Assembly (NCBI GenBank): GCA_018665505.1
Contig: JABJCS010000184.1
Location: 1 to 7,371, forward strand
Direction of reading: 5' to 3'
Source: Alphaproteobacteria bacterium
Lineage (GTDB): Bacteria > Pseudomonadota > Alphaproteobacteria > UBA8366
DNA length: 7,371 bases
In this document: positions 1 to 6,576 of the stretch, one piece after another
Layout: each line of letters opens with the position of its first letter
How positions within the stretch are numbered: the first letter of the stretch is position 1
Notes under the pieces: model-generated
Database searches by the model: none
The model's input: only the letters and a program-made list of their open reading frames with translations
Told to the model about the DNA's origin: nothing
Translations under genes and position numbers: made by a program

Positions 1-69
1 AAGAAACTCTTTCGCTTTCAGGCAGCTGGTTCACCCAGGTTGCCAGAAGACGCGTACGATCTCGCCCAT
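1..69 (-). CDS. Start of an unidentified gene running off the left edge (12-codon leader or frameshifted start)
   Basis: A very strong ribosome binding site (GAGGAGG at 76-82, six bases before the start) precedes an ATG at 67-69 on the minus strand. The frame it opens encodes only MGEIVRVFWQPG before a TGA at 31-33. A second frame is open from 97 down to the window edge and would read GRDRTRLLATWVNQLPESER after the ATG region. In that frame a GTG at 32-34 overlaps the TGA as GTGA, the usual arrangement for translational coupling. Two readings fit: a 12-residue leader peptide coupled to a gene starting at GTG 34, or one gene starting at ATG 69 that has lost one base, most simply a G from the GGG run just after the ATG. 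The visible part is too short to identify a family. Initiation near 69 is well supported; the product is unknown. Confidence 0.4.
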
Positions 70-75
70 GGATTT

Positions 76-82
76 CCTCCTC
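76..82 (-). promoter_or_regulatory. Strong Shine-Dalgarno sequence
   Basis: GAGGAGG on the minus strand, six bases before the ATG at 67-69, is the best ribosome binding site in the window. It argues that translation really starts near 69 even though that frame closes after 12 codons. Confidence 0.6.
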
Positions 83-109
83 AATCGCGCGATGAAATTA
101 CTAATAATG

Positions 110-137
110 ACTATAAAGCGGTCGGTAGTCGGTTCAA
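110..137 (-). promoter_or_regulatory. Candidate sigma70-type promoter
   Basis: On the minus strand, TTGAAC (132-137; four of six match TTGACA) is followed 16 bases later by TATAGT (110-115; five of six match TATAAT). The surrounding segment is AT-rich. The -35 element overlaps the stop codon of the 64-aa ORF. A start near 103 would give a leader of roughly 34 bases before the ATG at 69. This could give the left-edge gene its own transcription apart from the phosphonate operon. It is a consensus match only, and alphaproteobacterial promoters are often degenerate. Confidence 0.35.
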
Positions 138-328
138 CGATTGCGGATCAGAGAATAGAAGAAAAACAACGCCGACGTAATCATGACCGCAAGGCCGATG
201 AGGCTGGGTCGGTACTCTCCGCCCTTGGCCATTCCCGTGAAGTAATCAATCGCTAAGGCGACCGCGAACGCAATCAGGTAGAACCGGCGCTTGGTCGCGG
301 GATCCGGTTTGTCGTCATCCATTTTCAC
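134..328 (-). CDS. Small two-helix membrane protein, unknown function
   Basis: A 64-residue protein that I do not recognise. The charged N-terminus (about residues 2-15, with a run of Asp and Lys) is followed by two hydrophobic stretches, about residues 16-33 (FYLIAFAVALAIDYF region) and 43-61 (LIGLAVMITSALFFFYSL region). The connecting loop carries Lys, Glu and Arg, and the C-terminus is RNR. It is probably a hairpin in the inner membrane with both ends in the cytoplasm. Translation can start at GTG 328 or ATG 322; an AGGGAG Shine-Dalgarno lies 4 or 10 bases upstream respectively. The start overlaps the end of the 63-aa ORF by 14 bases, which suggests translational coupling and membership of the pepM operon. 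A role in the location or export of the phosphonate product is possible but is pure inference from position. Confidence 0.6.
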   Translation of the reverse strand: MKMDDDKPDPATKRRFYLIAFAVALAIDYFTGMAKGGEYRPSLIGLAVMITSALFFFYSLIRNR

Positions 329-506
329 CCATCTCCCTCAGACGGTCATCTACCGCCACGATGATACTGCGAGAATTCACTTTCGAATATTCCGCGATGA
401 GCTTGTCGATTGCAAATTCCCGTCGACCGTCATGGCAGAGCCCCGCGATGCCGGCGTCCTCGATTGTCTGATCGATCTCAGCGTAAAATTCGGGAGGAAT
501 TTGCAT
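315..506 (-). CDS. Small hypothetical protein (63 aa) in the phosphonate operon
   Basis: A 63-residue soluble protein, unrecognised, rich in charged residues and probably helical, with no signal peptide or membrane segment. Its centre has the sequence AGIAGLCHDGRREFAIDKL (about residues 18-36), including Cys24-His25-Asp26-Gly27. This resembles small uncharacterised alphaproteobacterial proteins I half recall, but I cannot name a family. The ATG at 504-506 lies 11 bases after the ppd stop codon, with only a weak Shine-Dalgarno (GACGAG), so translation may be coupled to ppd. Its end overlaps the following 64-aa ORF by 14 bases. No competing ORF on either strand here looks more like a gene. Tight packing behind ppd is the main reason to believe it is real. 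Confidence 0.6.
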   Translation of the reverse strand: MQIPPEFYAEIDQTIEDAGIAGLCHDGRREFAIDKLIAEYSKVNSRSIIVAVDDRLREMGENG

Positions 507-517
507 GATAAAGCTCG

Positions 518-1654
518 TCAGCTGGCGAGGAACCGCTTGAAACGTCTGGCGACTTCCGGTGGTTTCACTGTCGGACGGCCGAGCTTCGACAGACTTCCCG
601 GTGCGATCCGGGCATGAACCAAATGCGGGCCTTCGCTCGCCATTGCCGCGGCGAACGACTGATCAAAACCATCCAAATCGTCAATCACTGTTCCCGTACG
701 GTATCCACATGCCAATGCAACCCGCGCGAAATCGACAATAGGAGACACCGTCGCCTGCCCGCCTGTAGAATCGTGAACGCCATTGTCGAGAATCACGTGG
801 ACTAAATTCTTCGGTGCCTGCGCTCCAATAGTCGCGAAGGAGCCCATTTTCATCAACGCGGCGCCATCCCCGTCGAGGACGATTACCGGTCGATCAACAT
901 TGAGGGCGACTCCCAGCCCCATCGCACTGGCGCACCCCATAGAGCCCACTTGATAGAGGTGCTGATCGCGATCCGCGATGGTAAACAATTCGCGCCCGCA
1001 TTTACCGGTCGTCGCTATCATCGCCGCCGTTTCAGGGGCCATGTCGACGACCCGCTCCAGCGTTTGATAGCGAGTTGCCCGTATGCCGCCTTTACGTAGG
1101 TCCGAATAATTTCCCATGGGTGGCGCCACAAGCTCGGCCTGATCCAAACCAGCATCCGCCACAGCTCCCTTAGCGACGATAAACGCATAGGGCAGGTCGT
1201 TCTCCCGCATCGCGGCCTGTGCCACATCCAGTGCGGGTCCTACGTCTCCCTCTTCATCCGGTAAATGACTACAACCAACACCGATATCTCGGATCAATAC
1301 ATCCGTTATTTCGCCCATCAATTCGTGCTGGGGTTCATCCCCTAGTCCCGGCTGGCCACGCCAGGTCACGAACATGAGGGTTGGAATTCGGAATGGATGA
1401 TTGAGCGATGTCAATGGGTTGATTGTGTTTCCGAGACCGGAATTTTGACACATCACGACTGTCTCTTTACCCGCGAGCCAAGCCCCGGAAGCAATCGCCA
1501 CGGCTTCACCTTCGCTAGCCGCCCCGACATAAGACGTCTCGCGGTCACTAATGACCCGGTTGATGATCGGCGTGAGGAACGAGCACGGGACACCGGTAAA
1601 GAAATCAAAGCCCCGCGCCTTGGCCGCGGAGAGCAGCGTATCGGCTTGAATCAT
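518..1654 (-). CDS. ppd: Phosphonopyruvate decarboxylase (ThDP-dependent)
   Basis: This enzyme decarboxylates 3-phosphonopyruvate to phosphonoacetaldehyde and CO2. The step is irreversible and pulls the unfavourable PepM reaction forward. The protein is cytoplasmic, 378 residues, the usual length for the short Ppd family. Visible hallmarks are TGVPCSFL (about 20-27, the substrate-side motif typical of Ppd), Glu48 in ASEGEA as the likely glutamate that activates the cofactor, and QNSGLGNTINPLTSL (70-84). The thiamine diphosphate/Mg motif starts at GDG (262-264) and ends with Asn291 in LDN. LGRP near 358-361 is typical of the C-terminus. Its ATG lies three bases after the pepM stop codon, with no clear Shine-Dalgarno, so translation is probably coupled to pepM. 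Sulfopyruvate decarboxylase and acetolactate synthase are relatives, but the motifs and the neighbouring pepM make Ppd the clear call. Confidence 0.95.
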   Translation of the reverse strand: MIQADTLLSAAKARGFDFFTGVPCSFLTPIINRVISDRETSYVGAASEGEAVAIASGAWLAGKETVVMCQNSGLGNTINPLTSLNHPFRIPTLMFVTWRGQPGLGDEPQHELMGEITDVLIRDIGVGCSHLPDEEGDVGPALDVAQAAMRENDLPYAFIVAKGAVADAGLDQAELVAPPMGNYSDLRKGGIRATRYQTLERVVDMAPETAAMIATTGKCGRELFTIADRDQHLYQVGSMGCASAMGLGVALNVDRPVIVLDGDGAALMKMGSFATIGAQAPKNLVHVILDNGVHDSTGGQATVSPIVDFARVALACGYRTGTVIDDLDGFDQSFAAAMASEGPHLVHARIAPGSLSKLGRPTVKPPEVARRFKRFLAS

Positions 1655-1657
1655 GGC

Positions 1658-3313
1658 TTAGAAGTTACGCGCGCGCGCCAAATCAAAGGCGTCGTTCACG
1701 TCCAACCAGTTTCCGGTAATGTAAACAACCTGCGGCTTGGCACCGCTGTCGATCAAACGATTAAACAGATCGTTCATGCTCGCCTTCGCGAGGCTACCGT
1801 CCGATTTCATATTGTCCAATTCGGCACGCAGGAGCTCACTCCCGTTCGCGCTGAACTTTGCCAAACCGATCCATTCGCCATTCGCATCAGCTTCGTTCAT
1901 GGCACTGTCGAGACGGGTCAGTTCGGACACTTCATCGTCAAAATAATCGCCCGTATAGGCGTGGCTGCAAGCCGCTAAGTCCACTGTCCGCTTCGTTGTT
2001 TCAGCCCGCTCCTGCTTCCAATTCGCATCGACCACGACGGCAATATCCGCCTCGCAATCGAGCAATTGATTAAGCACGTGACTACGGAACATGATGTCGC
2101 CGTAACTCACAACACATTCGCCCTTAAGGGCGTCCATCGAGCAGGCGAGTGACGCAACTTCGCCAGTCGTCTCGAAATCGGTATTCTCCGCGGTATTGAT
2201 CCCGGGGAAATTGACTGTGTCTGCCTTATATCCAGTCACCACCGTCAATTCGCGAACACCTGCATCGTTGAATGATCCGACGAGTCTATGCAGAAGCGGT
2301 TTGCCCCGCACATCAACCATGCATTTCGGCCGGTCCATAGTCAGATCCTCGAGCTTGCTGCCTCGAGTTGCAGCCAGGATCACCGCCTTCGTCTCCGCGC
2401 GTTTCGCCAAGTAACGATCTTCCGCTTCGGACAGTTCCTCATTACCGGCAATTACGAAGACATCTCCAAGCCGGGCGACATTCTCTTCGGCCCAAACTAG
2501 GTTCTGATTCTCAAATATCTGCTGGCTGGTCTCACGCATGGCGGAAATCGCCGCCCGCATATTATGGTTGGCCCAAATGATGAGGTTCACTCCGGCGTCG
2601 CGGAAATGCTGCGTCGGTGTCCCATAGTATTTCGTCGGGACGATCACGACCGGCGAGCGGTTCGCCCATTCCTTCGTAAATGCCAAAATCTCATCGGCGA
2701 CGGATTCCTTCGAATGGATCAGGATCGCGTCCGCACCCGCCTCATGATAGGCCTCGGCACGGCGCAACGCCTCTTTCAGGCCCCAGCCCGCGATCAACGC
2801 TTCAACACGCGCCACGACACTAAAGCTGTCGTCCGCTTGAGCATCCTTGCCCGCCCTGATCTTGCCGCAAAACTCGTCGACGTCGGCCAACGGCTGGTTC
2901 TGCCCCAAAAAGGAGTTCGTCTTCGGGAAGAGCTTGTCCTCGATACAGACAGCAGCGATGTCCCGTTGGATTAGCTTGTTCACCAAACGACGGAAGTTAT
3001 TGAAATTGCCATAACCGGTATCCGCATCGACCAGGATCGGGATCGAAGTCGCATCCGCCATGAATTCAAGGACTTCCAGGACTTGGGTCCAAGAGGCCTC
3101 GTTACTATCCCGCACGCCGAGAGCCGCCGACATCGATAGACCAGAGGCCCAAACACCCTCGAATCCGGTTTCTTCCACAATCTTGGCGGAGAGCCCGTTA
3201 TGCGCCTCCATGATAAAGCTGGTCTCCGGAGAGGTCAGCATTTCGCGGAAACGGGTCGTCTTACGGACTTCGCTGGCGCTTCCCTTTGGAAAGGCCAAGA
3301 CATTTTCACTCAT
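1658..3313 (-). CDS. pepM: Phosphoenolpyruvate mutase fused to a PntC-like nucleotidyltransferase
   Basis: A 551-residue two-domain protein. Residues about 20-300 form a PEP mutase of the isocitrate lyase superfamily, which converts phosphoenolpyruvate to phosphonopyruvate and so makes the C-P bond. Visible are WASGLS (55-60), the metal-site aspartates in VDADTGYGN (95-103), the diagnostic mutase motif [10 protein letters not shown] (125-134), Arg169 in ARVEAL and His200 in LIHSK. Residues about 308-551 form a nucleotidyltransferase: a variant nucleotide loop LAATRGSKL (313-321), Lys330 in RPKCM, GKPLL (337-341), Asp406 in SYGDIMF and Asp538 in NWLDVN are candidate nucleotide- and metal-binding residues. 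PntC-type domains load CTP onto 2-aminoethylphosphonate, and pepM fusions to them are a known arrangement. The ATG at 3313 has AGGA eight bases upstream. It is the first gene of the operon. Mutase function is very secure; CMP-phosphonate transfer is inferred. Confidence 0.95.
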   Translation of the reverse strand: MSENVLAFPKGSASEVRKTTRFREMLTSPETSFIMEAHNGLSAKIVEETGFEGVWASGLSMSAALGVRDSNEASWTQVLEVLEFMADATSIPILVDADTGYGNFNNFRRLVNKLIQRDIAAVCIEDKLFPKTNSFLGQNQPLADVDEFCGKIRAGKDAQADDSFSVVARVEALIAGWGLKEALRRAEAYHEAGADAILIHSKESVADEILAFTKEWANRSPVVIVPTKYYGTPTQHFRDAGVNLIIWANHNMRAAISAMRETSQQIFENQNLVWAEENVARLGDVFVIAGNEELSEAEDRYLAKRAETKAVILAATRGSKLEDLTMDRPKCMVDVRGKPLLHRLVGSFNDAGVRELTVVTGYKADTVNFPGINTAENTDFETTGEVASLACSMDALKGECVVSYGDIMFRSHVLNQLLDCEADIAVVVDANWKQERAETTKRTVDLAACSHAYTGDYFDDEVSELTRLDSAMNEADANGEWIGLAKFSANGSELLRAELDNMKSDGSLAKASMNDLFNRLIDSGAKPQVVYITGNWLDVNDAFDLARARNF

Positions 3314-3476
3314 GTCGATGTTCCTATTGATGGCCGCCCAATAGCGGCAATTTAACCAGCAGAATTACAGTTTTCCGGCATTTTGCAAGCGGTGAGCGTT
3401 ACATGAGACGATTTGCCCTTGGCCGCAAGCAAACTTGTTGTGAATATCCATCGACTGAACGATTCGGAGAAAGCCG
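3314..3476. promoter_or_regulatory. Divergent intergenic region between pepM and the DSD1-type gene
   Basis: This 163-base stretch must carry the promoters for both divergent transcripts. On the minus strand TGTAAT matches five of six positions of a -10 element but has no good -35 at the right distance. On the plus strand TTGGCC (3419-3424) with GAATAT 17 bases later is weak. Ribosome binding sites can be seen at both ends: AGGA at 3322-3325 for pepM and GGAGA at 3466-3470 for the plus-strand gene. I find no convincing operator palindrome or riboswitch. Both promoters are assumed from gene layout rather than recognised. Confidence 0.45.
3333..3348 (-). other. Small hairpin in the pepM leader
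   Basis: GCCGC (3333-3337) and GCGGC (3344-3348) form a perfect five-base-pair stem with a six-base loop, 20 bases upstream of the pepM start codon. It is short, lacks a following T-run and could be chance; at most it may modulate translation. Confidence 0.2.
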
Positions 3477-4604
3477 GTGCCATTCGCCAACCTCTCAACG
3501 CCAGCGCTAATCCTCGACAAATCGGCGATGCAACGCAACCTGGACCATATGCATGCAAGGATGCGGGCACATGGCGTGGGGCTCAGACCCCACCTAAAAA
3601 CAGCGAAATCGGCGGAAGTTGCGCGGCTTGCGACATCCGGTCAGCCCGGCGGCATCACCGTTTCGACGCTCGCCGAAGCGGAGTACTTCTTTGAGCATGG
3701 CTTCCGCGATATTCTCTACGCCGTCGGTATCGCTGCCGGGAGGCTCTCCCGTGTGGCCGCGCTTTCGAAGGCGGGCGCAGATATTAAAATCATTACCGAC
3801 AATATCGAAGCGGTCCGGTCCATCGCTGACTATCCATCCGAGAGCGGGGAACATTTCAAGGTATTGGTAGAAGTGGATAGCGGCGAAGGCCGCGCAGGTG
3901 TGTTGCCCAACGGCCCGGAATTCATGGAAATTGCCCGCGCGATTCACAATGGGGAAAACATGATCTTGATGGGGGTCCTAACCCATGCGGGCCACTCCTA
4001 CGGATGCAAGACAATTGATGAAATCAAGAACGTCGCGGAACAAGAGCGCCGCATAATCACGGGTGCGGCCGAGCGGCTGCAAACGGAAGGCCTGCCCTGC
4101 CCCATCGTCAGCGCCGGCTCCACGCCGACAGCCGTCCACGCTGAAAATCTGGACGGTGTTACCGAGATGCGCCCAGGTGTTTTCGTCTTCAACGATCTGA
4201 AGCAATTGTCCGTCGGCGCTTGCGAACGTGACGGCTTGGCCCTCTCCGTTTTGGCCAGTGTCATCGGGCACAACCGCCACAACGGCCATATTCTCCTCGA
4301 TACCGGCGCCTTGGCCCTCTCCAAGGACATCAGCGCCCATGACGAGCATCCGGAAGTCGGTTACGGCGAAGTGTGCAACGTCGATACCTTAGAGCCTTTC
4401 GACGGCCTCGTTGTCGACGCAGTTAGTCAGGAGCATGGGATCGTCCCTGTCTCCAATCCAGCGCAGTTCGATGCATTGCCGATTGGCTCGCAAGTAAGAA
4501 TCTTACCGAATCATGCTTGCATTACCGCAGCGGGATATAGCCATTACGAAGTGTTGGAAGACAGTACCATTATCGGACGCTGGGATCGTGTAAACGGTTG
4601 GTAA
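3477..4604 (+). CDS. DSD1-family PLP enzyme (D-threonine aldolase / D-serine dehydratase-like)
   Basis: A 375-residue cytoplasmic enzyme of fold-type III: an alanine-racemase-like barrel with a C-terminal beta domain. Family members cleave D-threonine or beta-hydroxyaspartate retro-aldol fashion, or dehydrate D-serine or hydroxyaspartate. Lys41 in RPHLKTAKS is the expected pyridoxal phosphate lysine. LTHAGHSY (168-175) and SAGSTPT (212-218) fit the cofactor and phosphate contacts. His346 and Cys348 in PNHACIT are the conserved His-X-Cys pair that binds the divalent metal next to the substrate. Length is normal. The GTG start is chosen because GGAGA lies six bases upstream and the conserved LSTPALILD start of the domain follows at once. 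It is divergent from pepM and 16 bases before the amidohydrolase, so those two are probably one operon. The substrate is not determinable; aldolase against dehydratase cannot be settled by eye. Confidence 0.85.
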   Translation: MPFANLSTPALILDKSAMQRNLDHMHARMRAHGVGLRPHLKTAKSAEVARLATSGQPGGITVSTLAEAEYFFEHGFRDILYAVGIAAGRLSRVAALSKAGADIKIITDNIEAVRSIADYPSESGEHFKVLVEVDSGEGRAGVLPNGPEFMEIARAIHNGENMILMGVLTHAGHSYGCKTIDEIKNVAEQERRIITGAAERLQTEGLPCPIVSAGSTPTAVHAENLDGVTEMRPGVFVFNDLKQLSVGACERDGLALSVLASVIGHNRHNGHILLDTGALALSKDISAHDEHPEVGYGEVCNVDTLEPFDGLVVDAVSQEHGIVPVSNPAQFDALPIGSQVRILPNHACITAAGYSHYEVLEDSTIIGRWDRVNGW

Positions 4605-4620
4605 GGGAGGAAATGGGAGC

Positions 4621-5808
4621 ATGGGTGGCATGGATAAAACCGACAGAGACACGCAAATCGACGCCTATCTCGACGAACTCACGGAGATACGTCGAGATAT
4701 CCATCAGCACCCTGAAACAGCCTACGAGGAGAACCGGACGGCTGATATCGTCGCCGAAAAGCTCGAAGCCTGGGGGTTGGATGTCAATCGGGGGCTCGGG
4801 AAGACCGGTGTGGTCGGCACGCTACGCAGAGGGGGATCCAATCGCGCCATCGGCTTGCGCGCCGACATGGATGCGCTCTTTATTCATGAAATGAATGAAT
4901 TCGATCATCGGTCTGTTAATAAAGGAAAAATGCATGCATGTGGTCATGATGGCCACACCACAATGTTGCTCGGAGCCGCGCGATATCTATCGGAAGTCAA
5001 ATCCTTCAACGGCACCATTCATTTCATCTTCCAACCCGCCGAGGAAGGCGGAGCCGGTGCGAAAGCCATGATGGAGGATGGCCTGTTCGAGAAATTCGCG
5101 TGCGACGCCGTCTACGGCCTCCACAACATGCCGGGAATCGAAGCCGGCCAAATTGGTGTGCGTGCAGGCCCCGTGATGGCGGGTAGAGACGAATTCAAGA
5201 TCACCTTCCGAGGTACCGGTGGACACGGCTCAATGCCGCATAAAGGCACGGATGCTACGATTGCGGCAGCACAGTTCATCGTCGCGTCTCAGACGCTGGT
5301 CAGCCGAGAAATCAATCCACTGGAAACGGGAGTTGTCAGCGTCGGCCATATCAATGGGGGCGATGCTGGATCCCTCAATATCATTCCTGCGGAAGTGCAT
5401 CTCGGCGGCCGCATCCGCTCCTTCAAACCGGAAGTGCGCGATCTGTTGGAACGACGCATCGACGAGATGGCGAAATCCACGGCGGCGGTCTTCAATTGCG
5501 AGGCCGACGTACACTATCGCCGAGGGTATCCGCCGACCGTCAATTGGACCGAACAGGCGGAGATCTCCCTCCTCGCGGCTAAAGAAGCCGTTGGCGAAGA
5601 AAACGTCATTCCAAATATGCAGCCTTTATCGGGCAGCGAAGATTTCTCATTTATGCTGGAGAAAGTGCCCGGTTGTTATGTGTTTATCGGCAACGGGATG
5701 ACCGGCCCGGACGAATTCGTCCATGCACCTCGCTACGACTTCAATGACGAAATCACAGCGCGCGGGGTCGCCTATTGGACGGAGATCGTTCGCGCAGAAC
5801 TACCGTGA
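4621..5808 (+). CDS. M20-family metal-dependent amidohydrolase (hippurate hydrolase / aminoacylase type)
   Basis: A 395-residue cytoplasmic peptidase-like hydrolase that removes an acyl group from an N-acyl amino acid or related amide using two metal ions. Motifs in order are RRDIHQHPE (24-32), LRADMDAL (79-86), HACGHDGHT (105-113, metal ligands Cys107 and His109), FQPAEEGG (137-144, catalytic Glu141 and metal ligand Glu142), GLHNMP (166-171, His168), GTGGHGSMPH (198-207, start of the dimerisation domain), SGSEDFSF (337-344) and HAPRYDFND (368-376, His368). Length and layout match the hippurate hydrolase/IAA-amino-acid hydrolase group, and no residue seems missing. ATG 4621 has GGGAGG about ten bases upstream; ATG 4630 with GGGAG ten bases before it is equally possible and would shorten the protein by three residues. 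It follows the PLP enzyme after 16 bases, suggesting that deacylation feeds that enzyme. Substrate unknown. Confidence 0.9.
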   Translation: MGGMDKTDRDTQIDAYLDELTEIRRDIHQHPETAYEENRTADIVAEKLEAWGLDVNRGLGKTGVVGTLRRGGSNRAIGLRADMDALFIHEMNEFDHRSVNKGKMHACGHDGHTTMLLGAARYLSEVKSFNGTIHFIFQPAEEGGAGAKAMMEDGLFEKFACDAVYGLHNMPGIEAGQIGVRAGPVMAGRDEFKITFRGTGGHGSMPHKGTDATIAAAQFIVASQTLVSREINPLETGVVSVGHINGGDAGSLNIIPAEVHLGGRIRSFKPEVRDLLERRIDEMAKSTAAVFNCEADVHYRRGYPPTVNWTEQAEISLLAAKEAVGEENVIPNMQPLSGSEDFSFMLEKVPGCYVFIGNGMTGPDEFVHAPRYDFNDEITARGVAYWTEIVRAELP

Positions 5809-6576
5809 TTAGTCTCTGATATTAAGCGAATGCCCGCCATCTATCGGAATTACCGCGCCCGTCAGATATTTCGAACGGTCGCCGGAAAGCATCAGGAGGC
5901 ATTCGTCCAATTCCCCTAACTCCCCGTAACGGCCAATCGGGACCTCGCCCATCATTTGTTGGCCACGCGGCGAATATAGGAAATCGCTGTTCATATCTGT
6001 CGCAATATATCCTGGTGCCATCGCATTGACCCTTATCCCATACGGCGCAAGCTCGCTCGCCATGGTTCTCGTCATTTGAGCGACCGCAGCCTTTGAAATC
6101 GAATATGTCGACAACGCCTTTTGCGCGCGGAACGCCAAAATCGACGCTAAATTGACGATACTGCCTTGCCGCTTCGCGGCTATCATCCGGCGCGCGGCTT
6201 CTTGGGCCATCATCCATGCGCCTTTTAGATTTGTGCCAATCACAGAATCCCAGTCATCTTCGGGAATATTCGGGACTTTGCCGGCAATAACGATGCCCGA
6301 GTTGTTGATGAGGATATCCACGGTCCCAAACGCCTCTTCCGCAGCATCGAATACTGCTGGAATTTGGTCTGATTCCATGACATCCAAGGTCACACAATGC
6401 ACCTGTCCGCCCGCATCGATAATTGGTTGCGCGGTCTCTTCTAATTTATTGAGACGCCGCGCCGCGATGACGACTTGAGCCCCGGCCTCCGCGATCACGG
6501 ACGCGAAATGCTTGCCTAATCCGGCCGATGCGCCGGTGATCAAGGCGACTTTACCTTCTAAGGGTTTATCCCCCAT
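5809..6576 (-). CDS. Classical SDR-family oxidoreductase
   Basis: A 255-residue short-chain dehydrogenase/reductase, which interconverts an alcohol and a ketone or aldehyde. The nucleotide loop is TGASAGLG (14-21), followed by NNSG (91-94, usually NNAG), Asn116, Ser145, and the Tyr158-x-x-x-Lys162 catalytic pair in YSISK; the PG of APGYIATDM follows near 188-189. Arg40-Arg41 after the second strand, with no acidic residue there, points to NADP(H) rather than NAD(H). The start ATG directly follows the TAG of the acyl-CoA ligase (zero spacing) with GGGAG in the ligase end as ribosome binding site, so the two are co-translated. Beta-ketoacyl or 3-hydroxyacyl-CoA chemistry would suit the ligase partner, but the substrate cannot be read from sequence. 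Its stop codon is adjacent to that of the convergent amidohydrolase. Confidence 0.9.
   Translation of the reverse strand: MGDKPLEGKVALITGASAGLGKHFASVIAEAGAQVVIAARRLNKLEETAQPIIDAGGQVHCVTLDVMESDQIPAVFDAAEEAFGTVDILINNSGIVIAGKVPNIPEDDWDSVIGTNLKGAWMMAQEAARRMIAAKRQGSIVNLASILAFRAQKALSTYSISKAAVAQMTRTMASELAPYGIRVNAMAPGYIATDMNSDFLYSPRGQQMMGEVPIGRYGELGELDECLLMLSGDRSKYLTGAVIPIDGGHSLNIRD

Noticed and set aside
1667..1678. Alternating CG run (possible Z-DNA or simple repeat)
   Set aside because: It encodes Ala-Arg-Ala-Arg at the pepM C-terminus and is too short to mean more.
1397..1978. 193-codon open frame on the plus strand
   Set aside because: It lies antisense to the ppd start and pepM end, which are certain genes; the translation has no recognisable motif and no ribosome binding site stands out.
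2564..2974. 136-codon open frame on the plus strand
   Set aside because: It is antisense to the conserved core of PEP mutase and is explained by codon bias of that gene.
3314..3476. Riboswitch or attenuator ahead of pepM
   Set aside because: Only one five-base-pair stem is visible, with no T-run and no recognisable aptamer pattern.
3978..4349. Overlapping minus-strand open frames inside the PLP enzyme gene
   Set aside because: Both are shadows of a well-supported plus-strand gene with all family motifs.
4613..4615. Alternative ATG closer to the GGGAGG ribosome binding site
   Set aside because: It is in a different frame from the amidohydrolase and opens a frame with no family similarity; the spacing is also too short.
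5809..6576. SDR as the phosphonoacetaldehyde reductase of the phosphonate pathway
   Set aside because: It sits in a different operon, coupled to an acyl-CoA ligase, and known phosphonoacetaldehyde reductases are mostly iron-type alcohol dehydrogenases; nothing in the sequence supports the link.
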